Below are positions 8,669 through 18,570 of a stretch of DNA of 64,000 nt, piece after piece. The notes under the pieces are model-generated. The model had not been told where the DNA came from, did no database searches, and worked only from the letters and a program-made list of their open reading frames with translations. Both the position numbers and the translations under genes were made by a program. This stretch comes from Streptomyces sp. NBC_00273 (GTDB taxonomy: Bacteria; Actinomycetota; Actinomycetes; Streptomycetales; Streptomycetaceae): positions 4,402,001 through 4,466,000 of the forward strand of contig NZ_CP108067.1 in NCBI RefSeq assembly GCF_036178145.1, given 5' to 3'. The stretch's first letter is position 1. The number at the start of each line of letters is the position of its first letter.

Positions 8669-10405
8669 ATGGACATCGACACCACCGCACCCACCACGCC
8701 GACGACCGACGCCGACGGGATCACCAGGACCGTCGTAAACGGCATCCGCACGGTCCTCGCCCCCCGCTCCGGCCCGCTCACCGCCGGCCTGCTCTTCCGC
8801 GTGGGCCGCGCCGACGAGACCCTCGCCACCAGCGGGATCACCCACCTGGTCGAGCACCTCGCCCTCTACCGGCACGGCCTGGGCGACCTGCACTACAACG
8901 GCGCCACCGCAATCACCTACACCCACTTCCACGTCCACGGAACTCCCGCCGACGTGGTCGAGTACCTGAACGGCGTCTGCGCCGCCCTGCGGGACCTCCC
9001 GACGGACCGGCTGGACACCGAGAAGGAGATCTTGCGGACCGAGGCCGCGGGACGGGCCTCGGGTCCGGGACAGGCCGCGGCCCTGTGGCGCTACGGGGCC
9101 CGCTCCTTCGGGCTCCCCGGCTACGCCGAGACCGGCCTGCACGCCATCACGGCGGACGATGTCCGCGCCTGGTCCCGGACCCGGTTCACCGCCGAGAACG
9201 CCGTCCTGTGGATCACCGGCGACACCGTCCCCGAAGGCCTCGACCTCGCGCTCCCCACCGGCGAATGGCACCCGACCCCCGAGGCCACCTCCGCCCTGCC
9301 CGCCACCCCCGCGTGGTTCCCCGGGGAGGACGGCGGCCTCGTACTCACCTCGGTCGTGCCCCGGTCCACCGCGGCGACCCTCTACGCCGACGTGCTGGGC
9401 AAGGAGTTGTTCCGCACCCTGCGCCAGAAGGGCGGCTACTCCTACACCGCCGCCGCCGAGTACTCGCCGCGCGACAGCGACCGCGCGACCGTCACCGCCT
9501 ACGCCGACGCCCTCCCCGAGAAGCAGGACGCGATGGTCGGCGCCTTCGTCGACGTCCTCGCGAAGCTGCGGGCCGGCCGGATCGAACAGGCCGACCTGGA
9601 CTCCGTACGGGCCTCCGCGCTCGCGCAGTTCGACACCCCGGAGCTCGCCGCGGCCCGCCTGCCGGCACACGCCATGAACCTGCTGCTGCGCCATCCCGAC
9701 CTCACCGTCGCCGAGGCGAAGGCCGAGCTGGAGGCGGTGACCGTCACCGACCTCCACCAGGTGGCCCGGGCCGTCTGGGCCGACGCCCTGGTGCAGGCCC
9801 CCGCACGCGGCCTGGACTGGGCGGGGCTCACGGCCGCACCCGCCCGGTCCCCCGACATCGTCAACGGACGGCGCTACTCCGCCATCGGGAACGGCAACGT
9901 CGCCCTGCTCGTGGCCGACGACGGCATCAGCCTGACGGCACCGGGCAACCAGGTCACCGTCCGCTACGCCGCGTGCGCCCTGATGCAGGCCTACCCGGAC
10001 GGGGCCCGCCACCTCATAGGCGACGACGGCTTCGCCCTCACCATCGAGCCGACCCTGTACCGGATCGGCGCGGCCGAGCTCGCCAGGATCGACGCGGCCG
10101 TTCCGCCGTCCGCGGTGGTCCCGATGCCGCCCCGCGACCCCGCCCGGATCCCGCAGCCGCCCGAGCCCGTGAAGGAACCCGTCAGGCAGGCCTGGTTCAC
10201 CGCCCTGCTCTGGGTCCTCGGGGTGCCGGCGCTCCCGCTGACCGCCGTCACCGCCCTGCTCTGCCTCTCCCTGTTCCGGAGCCGCGGCGACGACGGCATC
10301 GCCCAGGGGGACGCCACCTTCGCGCTCGGCTGCATCCTCGTCTCGGCGGTGTTCATGGTCCCCTGGAGCATCTGTATGCGGCGGCGCAGACAAGGGCTGA
10401 ACTGA
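8669..10405 (+). CDS. M16-family zinc peptidase homologue with C-terminal membrane anchor
   Basis: The product is 578 residues. Residues 59-63 (HLVEH) match the inverted zinc motif HxxEH of M16 peptidases. Glu118 and Glu125 in DTEKEILRTEA fit the acidic pair that includes the third zinc ligand, so catalysis is plausible. The second M16 repeat (~210-400) lacks a zinc motif, as expected. After ~residue 490 a Pro-rich linker leads to two membrane helices (about AWFTALLWVLGVPALPLT and FALGCILVSAVFMVPWS), which is unusual for M16 enzymes. GAGGGGA overlapping the previous stop codon is the likely ribosome site. Substrate unknown; the partner is probably the upstream frameshifted gene. Confidence 0.82.
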   Translation: MDIDTTAPTTPTTDADGITRTVVNGIRTVLAPRSGPLTAGLLFRVGRADETLATSGITHLVEHLALYRHGLGDLHYNGATAITYTHFHVHGTPADVVEYLNGVCAALRDLPTDRLDTEKEILRTEAAGRASGPGQAAALWRYGARSFGLPGYAETGLHAITADDVRAWSRTRFTAENAVLWITGDTVPEGLDLALPTGEWHPTPEATSALPATPAWFPGEDGGLVLTSVVPRSTAATLYADVLGKELFRTLRQKGGYSYTAAAEYSPRDSDRATVTAYADALPEKQDAMVGAFVDVLAKLRAGRIEQADLDSVRASALAQFDTPELAAARLPAHAMNLLLRHPDLTVAEAKAELEAVTVTDLHQVARAVWADALVQAPARGLDWAGLTAAPARSPDIVNGRRYSAIGNGNVALLVADDGISLTAPGNQVTVRYAACALMQAYPDGARHLIGDDGFALTIEPTLYRIGAAELARIDAAVPPSAVVPMPPRDPARIPQPPEPVKEPVRQAWFTALLWVLGVPALPLTAVTALLCLSLFRSRGDDGIAQGDATFALGCILVSAVFMVPWSICMRRRRQGLN

Positions 10406-10430
10406 GCGGGCTCGCGCCCGCACCCCGGAC

Positions 10431-10476
10431 ACGCCGGAGGGCCGGCACCCCGAGCGGGGTGCCGGCCCTCCGGCGT
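10431..10476. terminator. Strong bidirectional terminator between convergent genes
   Basis: A 22-bp perfect stem (left 10431-10452, right 10455-10476) with a 2-base centre lies between the ends of the M16-like gene (10405) and guaB3 (10489). It can serve both. Confidence 0.88.
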
Positions 10477-10488
10477 TGGGCGAGGCGA

Positions 10489-11613
10489 TCAGCGGCTGTG
10501 CTGCGAGTCCGCGATCGTGACCTCGACCCGCTGGAACTCCTTGAGCTCGCTGTAGCCGGTCGTGGCCATCGAGCGGCGCAGCGCGCCGAAGATGTTCATC
10601 GAGCCGTCCGGGGTGTGCGAGGGACCGGTGAGGATCTCCTCGGTGGTGCCCACGGTGCCGAGGTCGACCTTCTTGCCGCGCGGCACGTCCTCGTGGACGG
10701 CCTCCATGCCCCAGTGGTTGCCCTTGCCGGGCGCGTCGGTGGCACGGGCCAGCGGGGAGCCCATCATCACGGCGTCCGCGCCACAGGCGACGGCCTTCGG
10801 GATGTCGCCGGACCAGCCCACGCCACCGTCGGCGATGACGTGCACGTAGCGGCCGCCGGACTCGTCCATGTAGTCGCGGCGGGCCGCGGCCACGTCCGCG
10901 ACGGCGGTCGCCATCGGGACCTGGATGCCGAGCACGTTGCGCGTGGTGTGCGCGGCGCCGCCGCCGAAGCCGACGAGGACACCGGCCGCGCCGGTGCGCA
11001 TCAGGTGCAGGGCCGCCGTGTAGGTGGCGCAGCCGCCGACGATGACCGGGACGTCGAGCTCGTAGATGAACTGCTTGAGGTTCAGCGGCTCGGCGGCGCC
11101 CGACACGTGCTCGGCGGAGACGGTGGTGCCGCGGATCACGAAGATGTCCACGCCCGCGTCGACGACGGCCTTGGAGAACTCGGCCGTGCGCTGCGGGGAG
11201 AGCGCGGCGGCGGTGACGACGCCGGAGTCGCGGACCTCCTTGATGCGCTGCCGGATCAGGTCCGCCTGGATCGGCGCGGCGTAGATCTCCTGGAGGCGGC
11301 GGGTCGCGGCGGTCTCGTCCAGCTCCGTGATCTCGTCGAGCAGCGGCTGCGGGTCCTCGTACCGGGTCCACAGGCCTTCGAGGTTCAGCACGCCGAGGCC
11401 GCCGAGCTCGCCGATGCGGATGGCGGTCTGCGGGGAGACGACCGAGTCCATGGGGGCGGCCAGGAAGGGGAGCTCGAAGCGGTACGCGTCGATCTGCCAG
11501 GCGATCGAGACCTCCTTCGGGTCCCGGGTACGCCGGCTCGGGACGATGGCGATGTCGTCGAACGCGTACGCCCTGCGGCCGCGCTTGCCGCGCCCGATCT
11601 CGATCTCAGTCAC
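10489..11613 (-). CDS. guaB3: GuaB3-family IMP dehydrogenase/GMP reductase-related protein
   Basis: The product is 374 residues, a TIM-barrel of the IMPDH/GMPR superfamily without CBS domains. The GTG start at 11613 has AGGAAAGG upstream and gives the canonical N-terminus VTEIEIGRGKRGRRAYAFDD. The phosphate-binding end (IADGGVGWSGDIPKAVACGADAVMMGS) is intact. The catalytic loop, GPGSICTTR in IMPDH, here reads GGGAAHTTR, so the nucleophile cysteine is His. Cyanobacterial GuaB3 has been reported as a GMP reductase; whether the actinobacterial, Cys-less form does this is not established. Its place next to guaB2 suggests a purine-linked role. Confidence 0.92.
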   Translation of the reverse strand: MTEIEIGRGKRGRRAYAFDDIAIVPSRRTRDPKEVSIAWQIDAYRFELPFLAAPMDSVVSPQTAIRIGELGGLGVLNLEGLWTRYEDPQPLLDEITELDETAATRRLQEIYAAPIQADLIRQRIKEVRDSGVVTAAALSPQRTAEFSKAVVDAGVDIFVIRGTTVSAEHVSGAAEPLNLKQFIYELDVPVIVGGCATYTAALHLMRTGAAGVLVGFGGGAAHTTRNVLGIQVPMATAVADVAAARRDYMDESGGRYVHVIADGGVGWSGDIPKAVACGADAVMMGSPLARATDAPGKGNHWGMEAVHEDVPRGKKVDLGTVGTTEEILTGPSHTPDGSMNIFGALRRSMATTGYSELKEFQRVEVTIADSQHSR

Positions 11614-11714
11614 GTGTGGTGGCCTTTCCTCTGGGTCTGCCCGTCCAGTATCCCCGAACGCCGGGGGCCCGCGTTCCGGTGACCGCTGTACGGACGGCCG
11701 CGCGGGCACGGCGA

Positions 11715-11745
11715 AGGGGGGCGGGCCCGATGGGCCCGCCCCCCT
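11715..11745 (-). terminator. Terminator downstream of guaB2
   Basis: The 13-bp GC stem GGGGGGCGGGCCC/GGGCCCGCCCCCC has a GAT loop, 14 bp after the guaB2 stop, and separates it from guaB3. Confidence 0.85.
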
Positions 11746-11758
11746 CAGCTCATGCCGT

Positions 11759-13336
<1,578 letters not shown>

Positions 13337-13420
13337 TCAAGCAGAAGTTTCGTCGTTTCCTACGACTGCGGCCCGCGATCGAGGCCCACGCAGAGCTACG
13401 CCGAGCTGCCGACACGGACC

Positions 13421-13480
13421 GGCACGGAGCCGTGCGGAGCGGTACGGAGCCGTGCGGAGCGGTACGGAGCCGTGCGGGCC
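13421..13480. repeat. Three tandem 20-bp units between guaB2 and shbA
   Basis: Three direct copies of a unit of the form GGTACGGAGCCGTGCGGAGC, the first and last slightly changed. They lie ~160 bp before guaB2 and ~60 bp past the shbA stop. They could be a protein-binding array or a simple repeat expansion. Confidence 0.8.
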
Positions 13481-13541
13481 CGTACGTCCCACACGGATCG
13501 CGGCGGGGCCGCACGGACCACGAGGAGGCCCGCACGGCCGC

Positions 13542-14264
13542 CTACTGCTCGGCGAGTGCCCGCAGCCGGCTGAGCGCGCGGTGCTGGGCCACGCGCACGG
13601 CCCCCGGGGACATTCCGAGCATCTGCCCGGTCTCCTCCGCGGTCAGCCCGACGGCCACCCGCAGGACGAGGAGCTCGCGCTGGTTCTCCGGAAGGTTGGC
13701 CAGCAGCTTCTTGGCCCAGGCGGCGTCGCTGCTGAGCAGCGCGCGCTCCTCCGGGCCCAGCGAGTCGTCGGGCCGCTCCGGCATCTCGTCGGAGGGCACG
13801 GCCGTGCTGCCCGGGTGCCGCATGGCGGCCCGCTGCAGGTCGGCGACCTTGTGCGCGGCGATCGCGAAGACGAAGGCCTCGAAGGGCCGCCCGGTGTCCC
13901 GGTAGCGCGGCAGCGCCATCAGAACGGCGACGCAAACCTCCTGCGCCAGGTCCTCCACGAAGTGACGAGCGTCACCCGGCAATCGCGAGAGCCGGGTGCG
14001 GCAGTAGCGGATCGCGAGGGGGTGCACGAAGGCGAGCAGGTCGTGCGTGGCCTGCTCGTCACCCTCCACCGCCCTGCGCACGAGCGCGCTGACGCCCCCG
14101 GCACTGCCGCCTTTGGCGGCGCCGGTCGGGCCTGTGGCCGCGGGTGACCCCAGGGCCTCGTCGTCGCGCATCAATCCATGGTGCCTTGGCGCCGGAGCAT
14201 CCGCGCCGCCGTGGCCCTTGTTGTGCATCGAAGCGTTATGAGCAGGTGCGCCGGAACTCATCAT
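13542..14264 (-). CDS. shbA: RNA polymerase sigma factor ShbA
   Basis: The product is 240 residues, an ECF-like sigma factor. The double ATG at 14264/14261 has GGAGGGGAGG upstream and was chosen over a longer frame lacking such a site. The first ~75 residues are disordered. Region 2 spans ~85-150 ([35 protein letters not shown]) and region 4 ~180-235 ([41 protein letters not shown]). Position between guaB2 and bldM matches ShbA, which in S. griseus drives transcription of hrdB, the principal sigma factor gene. Identity rests on synteny plus domain match. Confidence 0.9.
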   Translation of the reverse strand: MMSSGAPAHNASMHNKGHGGADAPAPRHHGLMRDDEALGSPAATGPTGAAKGGSAGGVSALVRRAVEGDEQATHDLLAFVHPLAIRYCRTRLSRLPGDARHFVEDLAQEVCVAVLMALPRYRDTGRPFEAFVFAIAAHKVADLQRAAMRHPGSTAVPSDEMPERPDDSLGPEERALLSSDAAWAKKLLANLPENQRELLVLRVAVGLTAEETGQMLGMSPGAVRVAQHRALSRLRALAEQ

Positions 14265-14531
14265 CTGCGCCCTCCCCTCCCGCTCGGCCGAATAGTCCCC
14301 GAGAGACTCCACACCCTCAAGGATGCGGCATCGCGCACGAAGCGAGACGTCCCCCGGATTGTGCCCCGCCAACCCCCGGGTGCGCACCGGGTACGGCGGG
14401 GACAGGGATGCCCTCGACAACACGAGCCGTCGAGGGCGGCGCGCCGCCCCGTCCGCGGGTGGCGGACGGGACCTCTCTCGACGATCCGCGGCCTGCGGCG
14501 GGCCGGGCCGGGCCCGGCCACGACCGGGAGG

Positions 14532-15143
14532 TCAGCGGACCAGACCCCAGCGGAAACCGAGTGCCACCGCGTGCGCCCGGTCCGAGGCGCCGAGCTTCTT
14601 GAACAGCCGGCGGGCGTGCGTCTTGACCGTGTCCTCGGAGAGGAAGAGCTCGCGCCCGATCTCCGCGTTGGACCGGCCGTGGCTCATGCCCTCCAGGACC
14701 TGGATCTCGCGCGCGGTGAGCGTGGGCGCGGCGCCCATCTCGGCCGAGCGGAGCCGGCGCGGGGCCAGTCGCCAGGTCGGGTCGGCGAGGGCCTGGGTGA
14801 CCGTGGCCCGCAGTTCGGCGCGCGAGGCGTCCTTGTGCAGGTACCCACGGGCGCCGGCGGCGACCGCGAGGGCCACGCCGTCCAGGTCCTCGGCGACCGT
14901 CAGCATGATGATGCGGGCGCCGGGGTCGGCCGAGAGCAGTCGACGGACCGTCTCCACACCGCCCAGCCCGGGCATCCGTACATCCATCAGAATCAGGTCG
15001 GAGCGGTCGGCGCCCCAGCGGCGGAGGACTTCCTCGCCGTTGGCAGCCGTCGTCACACGCTCGACGCCGGGCACGGTGGCAACCGCGCGACGGAGCGCCT
15101 CTCGGGCAAGCGGGGAGTCGTCGCAGACGAGGACGGATGTCAT
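14532..15143 (-). CDS. bldM: Atypical response regulator BldM
   Basis: The product is 203 residues, exactly the BldM length. The ATG at 15143 has GGAGGG six bases upstream. The receiver domain (1-120) keeps Asp54 (LILMDVRMPG), and the LuxR/FixJ helix-turn-helix is at ~140-203 (LTAREIQVLEGMSHGRSNAEIGRELFLSEDTVKTHARRL). BldM is required for aerial hyphae; by published work it acts without phosphorylation, as a homodimer or with WhiI. A sigma-BldN promoter lies ~130 bp upstream. It is divergent from whiD. Confidence 0.97.
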   Translation of the reverse strand: MTSVLVCDDSPLAREALRRAVATVPGVERVTTAANGEEVLRRWGADRSDLILMDVRMPGLGGVETVRRLLSADPGARIIMLTVAEDLDGVALAVAAGARGYLHKDASRAELRATVTQALADPTWRLAPRRLRSAEMGAAPTLTAREIQVLEGMSHGRSNAEIGRELFLSEDTVKTHARRLFKKLGASDRAHAVALGFRWGLVR

Positions 15144-15269
15144 GACCGCCCTCCGCAGCTGCTGATGCGCGTCACCTTGAGCCTCCAGGCTGGTACGTAT
15201 CGTCACCTGTGCGGTCGATGCCCCCGGACACCTGTCCGAGAACTTATTGGTTCAACCGCCTTCGCACTC

Positions 15270-15297
15270 TCAACGATGGTCACTCGAAAGAGTTACG
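15270..15297 (-). promoter_or_regulatory. Sigma-BldN promoter of bldM
   Basis: On the minus strand, CGTAAC (15297-15292), a 16-base spacer and CGTTGA (15275-15270) match the known bldM p1 sequence recognised by sigma-BldN exactly. Transcription would start ~120 bases before the bldM ATG. Confidence 0.92.
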
Positions 15298-15316
15298 GGT
15301 CGGACGGACACCTTCA

Positions 15317-15329
15317 GCACTCTACGTGA
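15317..15329 (-). promoter_or_regulatory. Candidate BldD box upstream of the bldM promoter
   Basis: The minus strand reads TCACGTAGAGTGC, which fits the BldD consensus (TnACnCAGnGTnA) with about two mismatches. It lies 20 bp upstream of the -35. bldM is a known BldD target in Streptomyces; this exact site is my inference. Confidence 0.4.
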
Positions 15330-15523
15330 GGAAGCGATCACGACGTAGGAGCCACGAGCCGCTTGTCCTCCATCTGGAGCTATGCCCTATTTGGCGGCTT
15401 TCCTTCCGTTTGGCACGTGTCTGAGGCTAGATTCCCAATGAGTCATATTTACATCTACTCCGACAGTAGGTGTGGAGACATGGACCGTATCCGCCTCAGT
15501 ACCGGCACCAAGAGGGACTACCA

Positions 15524-15850
15524 ATGGCAGATTTCTCCCGCCTCCCCGGACCGAACGCCGACCTCTGGGACTGGCAGCTGCTAGCCGCCTGCCGCGGGGT
15601 CGACAGCTCTCTCTTCTTCCACCCGGAAGGCGAGCGGGGCGCGGCCAGGAGCGCGCGCGAGGCCTCGGCTAAAGAGGTCTGCATGAGATGCCCGGTGCGT
15701 TCGGAATGCGCCGCGCACGCACTCGCCGTCCGAGAGCCCTACGGGGTGTGGGGCGGCCTCACCGAGGACGAGCGCGAGGAACTGATGGGCCGGGCCCGGC
15801 ATCGCCTGATCCCCGCGTCGAGTGCGATCGGACCGATCGCGCCGAACTGA
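15524..15850 (+). CDS. whiD: WhiB-like [4Fe-4S] sporulation protein WhiD
   Basis: The product is 108 residues. The ATG follows AGAGGGA and gives MADFSRLPGPNADLWDW. Cys23, Cys53, Cys56 and Cys62 are the four iron-sulphur ligands (ACRG, VCMRCPVRSEC). The G(V)WGG turn is at ~75 and a basic C-terminus follows. WhiD binds a nitric-oxide-sensitive cluster and is needed for late sporulation; WhiB-like proteins act through region 4 of the main sigma factor. It sits divergent to bldM with a ~380-bp shared upstream region that must contain its promoters. Confidence 0.97.
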   Translation: MADFSRLPGPNADLWDWQLLAACRGVDSSLFFHPEGERGAARSAREASAKEVCMRCPVRSECAAHALAVREPYGVWGGLTEDEREELMGRARHRLIPASSAIGPIAPN

Positions 15851-15962
15851 GAGTCGCCGAAACGTCAGAAGGAACGTTTCCTCGAATCACCAGCACACCC
15901 GGGCGTGTCGCCGCCCGGCCCGCGTTTCACCCGTTCGGCCGTACCCGGCCCTACAACGTGTG

Positions 15963-15986
15963 CGCCCCCGGCCGCCGCCGGGGGCG
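15963..15986. terminator. Terminator between whiD and the LysR gene
   Basis: A perfect 10-bp stem CGCCCCCGGC/GCCGGGGGCG with loop CGCC lies between two convergent genes, 9 bp from the LysR stop. Confidence 0.82.
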
Positions 15987-15994
15987 GACGCGGG

Positions 15995-16894
15995 TCAGCG
16001 CGCGGCCGCCCGCTCCAGCTCGGCCAGGGTCGCGGCCACGGCCGGCACCCGGGCCAGGTCGGGCAGGGTCAGCGCCACGACCTCGCGCTCGACGGCCGGC
16101 TCCACCGCCACCGTGCTCACGCCCTTGGCCCGTACGGACTCCACCGCGAGCTCGGGCAGTACCGCCACGCCCAGCCCCGCGCCGACCAGGCCGACCACCG
16201 CCGGGTAGTCGTCGGTGGCGAAGTCGATGCGCGGGGTGAAGCCCGCACCCTCGCACACGTCCACCAAGTGGCGGCGGCAGCGCGGACAGCCCGCGATCCA
16301 GGGTTCGTCCGCCAGCTCCGCCATGCCCACGCGCTCCGCCCCGGCCAGCCTGTGCCCCTCCGGGACCAGCCCGACGAGCCGGTCGGTCAGCAGCGGCCGC
16401 ACCACGAGGTCGTCCCACTCCGCGGCGGAATGGTCCGCCCCGCCGTAGCGGAAGGCCAGCGCCAGGTCGCAGTCGCCCTCGCGCAGCATCTCCACCGAAC
16501 GCGGCGGCTCCGCCTCGACCAGCGAGATGCGGGTCCCGGGGTGCTCGGCGCGCATCGCCGCGAGCGCGGTCGGCACCAGCGTGGAGCTGCCGCTGGGGAA
16601 GGACACGAGCCGGACCCGGCCCGCGCGCAGCCCCGCGATGGCCGCGACCTCCTCCTCGGCGGCGGTCAGCCCGGCCAGGATCCCCGCGGCATGGCGGACC
16701 AGGGCCTCTCCCGCCTGGGTCAGCCGCATCTCGCGACCGGTGCGGATGAGCAGCGGGGTGCCGGCCGACTGCTCCAGCGCCTTCATCTGCTGGGAGACGG
16801 CGGGCTGGGTGCAGCCGAGCTCGCGGGCGGCGGCGGAGAAGGACCCGGTCCCGGCGACGGCGCGCAGAACCCGGAGATGGCGTGCTTCGATCAC
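15995..16894 (-). CDS. LysR-family transcriptional regulator
   Basis: The product is 299 residues, a typical length. The N-terminal winged helix-turn-helix (HLRVLRAVAGTGSFSAAARELGCTQPAVSQQMKALE) is at ~6-60, followed by a periplasmic-binding-type effector domain (~90-295). The ATG lies ~80 bp from the divergent MOSC gene, the usual LysR arrangement, so it probably controls that gene and itself. Effector unknown. Confidence 0.93.
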   Translation of the reverse strand: MIEARHLRVLRAVAGTGSFSAAARELGCTQPAVSQQMKALEQSAGTPLLIRTGREMRLTQAGEALVRHAAGILAGLTAAEEEVAAIAGLRAGRVRLVSFPSGSSTLVPTALAAMRAEHPGTRISLVEAEPPRSVEMLREGDCDLALAFRYGGADHSAAEWDDLVVRPLLTDRLVGLVPEGHRLAGAERVGMAELADEPWIAGCPRCRRHLVDVCEGAGFTPRIDFATDDYPAVVGLVGAGLGVAVLPELAVESVRAKGVSTVAVEPAVEREVVALTLPDLARVPAVAATLAELERAAAR

Positions 16895-16962
16895 CCTTCG
16901 AGCATAAGCCCTACTTTGACTTCCGCGCCAATACCTCGATGTCGCTTTGGGTTGGCTCCGGT

Positions 16963-16968
16963 TAGCGT
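16963..16968 (+). promoter_or_regulatory. -10-like TAGCGT for a leaderless MOSC gene
   Basis: TAGCGT is followed by six bases and the ATG at 16975, with no Shine-Dalgarno, indicating a leaderless transcript. Confidence 0.5.
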
Positions 16969-16974
16969 GGTCCC

Positions 16975-17670
16975 ATGGGCTCCATGCAATTGATCTCTGT
17001 GAACCTCGGTCGCGCCACGGCCGTCGACTACACCGACGCGGAGGGCGGGATGACGGGCATCGGCAAGCGTCCCGTGCCCGGACCGGTCCGCGTCGTCGCC
17101 CCGGGCCCCAAGGCCACCGGCCTCGGCAGCGGCCTGGAGGGTGACGTCGTCTGCGACCGGCGCCATCACGGCGGCGACCACCAGGCCGTCTACGCGTACG
17201 CCCGCGAGGACCTGGACCTGTGGGAGCGCCTGCTGGGCCGCGAGCTGCCCTGCGGGCTCTTCGGCGAGAACTTCACCACCTCCGGCATTGACCTGAACAC
17301 CGCGCGGATCGGCGACCGCTGGCAGGTCGGCGCGGACCTCGTCCTCGAAGTGGCCTCGGCCCGCATCCCGTGCCGGACCTTCCAGGGGGCCATGGGCGAG
17401 ACCGGCTGGGTCAAGCGGTTCACCCAGGAGGCCCGGCCGGGTGCGTATCTGCGGGTGATCGAGGAGGGTTCGCTCTCCCCCGGCGACCCGATCCGGATCG
17501 TCCACCGCCCGGACCACGACGTGACGGTCCAGCTGTGGTTCCGCGCCTTCACCACCGAGCGGGAGCTGCTGCCGCTCACCCTGGCCGCGGGCGAGGCGAT
17601 GGAGCCGAAGGCCCGCGAGCGGGTTCGCCTGTACGTGGAGAAGTACGGGGCGGGGGCCGGGGCGAGGTAG
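16975..17670 (+). CDS. MOSC-domain protein, YiiM type
   Basis: The product is 231 residues. The MOSC core is visible: GDVVCDRRHHGGDHQAVYAY (~58-78), the GENFTTSGID turn (~98) and IPCRTFQGAM (~130) with the conserved Cys. YiiM-type MOSC proteins take part in molybdenum-cofactor-dependent reduction of N-hydroxylated compounds; sulphur transfer is possible. The leaderless start supports the first ATG over the ATG at 16984. It is divergent from the LysR gene, its likely regulator. Confidence 0.9.
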   Translation: MGSMQLISVNLGRATAVDYTDAEGGMTGIGKRPVPGPVRVVAPGPKATGLGSGLEGDVVCDRRHHGGDHQAVYAYAREDLDLWERLLGRELPCGLFGENFTTSGIDLNTARIGDRWQVGADLVLEVASARIPCRTFQGAMGETGWVKRFTQEARPGAYLRVIEEGSLSPGDPIRIVHRPDHDVTVQLWFRAFTTERELLPLTLAAGEAMEPKARERVRLYVEKYGAGAGAR

Positions 17671-17689
17671 CGCCGTCATTCCGGGAAGC

Positions 17690-17695
17690 TAGGTT
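17690..17695 (+). promoter_or_regulatory. -10-like TAGGTT for a leaderless SDR gene
   Basis: TAGGTT precedes the ATG at 17702 by six bases. No Shine-Dalgarno is present. Confidence 0.5.
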
Positions 17696-17701
17696 GCGCC
17701 T

Positions 17702-18475
17702 ATGACGACTGCGTTGATTACGGGATCCACGGCGGGCATCGGCGCCGCCTTCGCCCGGCGGCTGGCCGCCCAGGGGCACAATCTGGTGCTGGTGGCACGC
17801 GATGCGAAGCGGCTCGGCGAGCAGGCCACCGAGCTCCACGACCGGCACGGCATCGAAGCCGAGGTGCTGGCCGCCGACCTCTCCACGGAGGAGGGCATCG
17901 CAGCGGTCGAGAAGCGCCTCGGCGACCGCACCCACCCGGTGGACCTGCTGGTCAACAACGCGGGCTTCGGCAACAAGGGCCGCTACCTCGAAGTCTCCAT
18001 GGCCGACGAGCTGACCATGCTGAAGGTGCACATCGAGGCGGTCCTGCGGCTGACCTCCGCGGCCACGGAATCGATGCGCTCGCGCGGCCGCGGCGGCGTG
18101 ATCAACGTGGCCTCGGTGGCCGCCTTCGTACCGCGCGGCACGTACGGGGCGAGCAAGGCCTGGGTCGTGCAGTTCACCCAGGGCGCGGCGCGGGACCTGG
18201 GCGGGTCCGGGGTGCGGCTGATGGCGCTGTGCCCCGGCTTCGTCCGGACGGAGTTCCACCAGCGGGCCGGCATGGGCACGGACAACATCCCCGGCTGGAT
18301 GTGGCTGGACGCCGACAAGCTGGTGGCGGCGGCCCTGGCCGACCTGGCCCGCGGGAAGACGGTGTCGATCCCGGACCCGCGGTACAAGGCGCTGATGGGC
18401 GTGGTGAAGCTGACGCCGCGCGGACTGCTGGGCGGGGTGTCCTCGCGCACGGGCCGCAAGTACGGCCCCCAGTAG
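17702..18475 (+). CDS. Short-chain dehydrogenase/reductase
   Basis: The product is 257 residues, a classical SDR. The cofactor motif TGSTAGIG (7-14), NNAG (~82), catalytic Ser in VASVA (~135) and YGASK (~147-151) are all present. The Arg in VLVARD after the second strand suggests NADP preference (family rule). The substrate cannot be read. It follows the MOSC gene on the same strand by 31 bp but seems to have its own leaderless promoter. Confidence 0.93.
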   Translation: MTTALITGSTAGIGAAFARRLAAQGHNLVLVARDAKRLGEQATELHDRHGIEAEVLAADLSTEEGIAAVEKRLGDRTHPVDLLVNNAGFGNKGRYLEVSMADELTMLKVHIEAVLRLTSAATESMRSRGRGGVINVASVAAFVPRGTYGASKAWVVQFTQGAARDLGGSGVRLMALCPGFVRTEFHQRAGMGTDNIPGWMWLDADKLVAAALADLARGKTVSIPDPRYKALMGVVKLTPRGLLGGVSSRTGRKYGPQ

Positions 18476-18570
18476 CCCTGGAGGGTGCCCCGAGGGGCCT
18501 CTCACAAGCAGCCAACCAGGTGAAATCTCCCTAAACTGGACCTGTCCCATCCAGCGCGGGAGGCGACGCG

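Noticed and set aside
7376..11371. Very long open frame on the minus strand
   Set aside because: It spans several plus-strand genes and guaB3 in the wrong frame; high-GC third-position bias keeps it open.
7675..11682. Very long open frame on the plus strand
   Set aside because: Same reason: it crosses the M16 and guaB3 genes antisense or out of frame.
15416..15433. whiD -35/-10 pair TTGGCA and TAGATT
   Set aside because: The spacing is only 12 bases, too short for a usual promoter.
16895..16974. LysR T-N11-A operator between the LysR and MOSC genes
   Set aside because: Several loose matches occur but none is symmetric enough to call.
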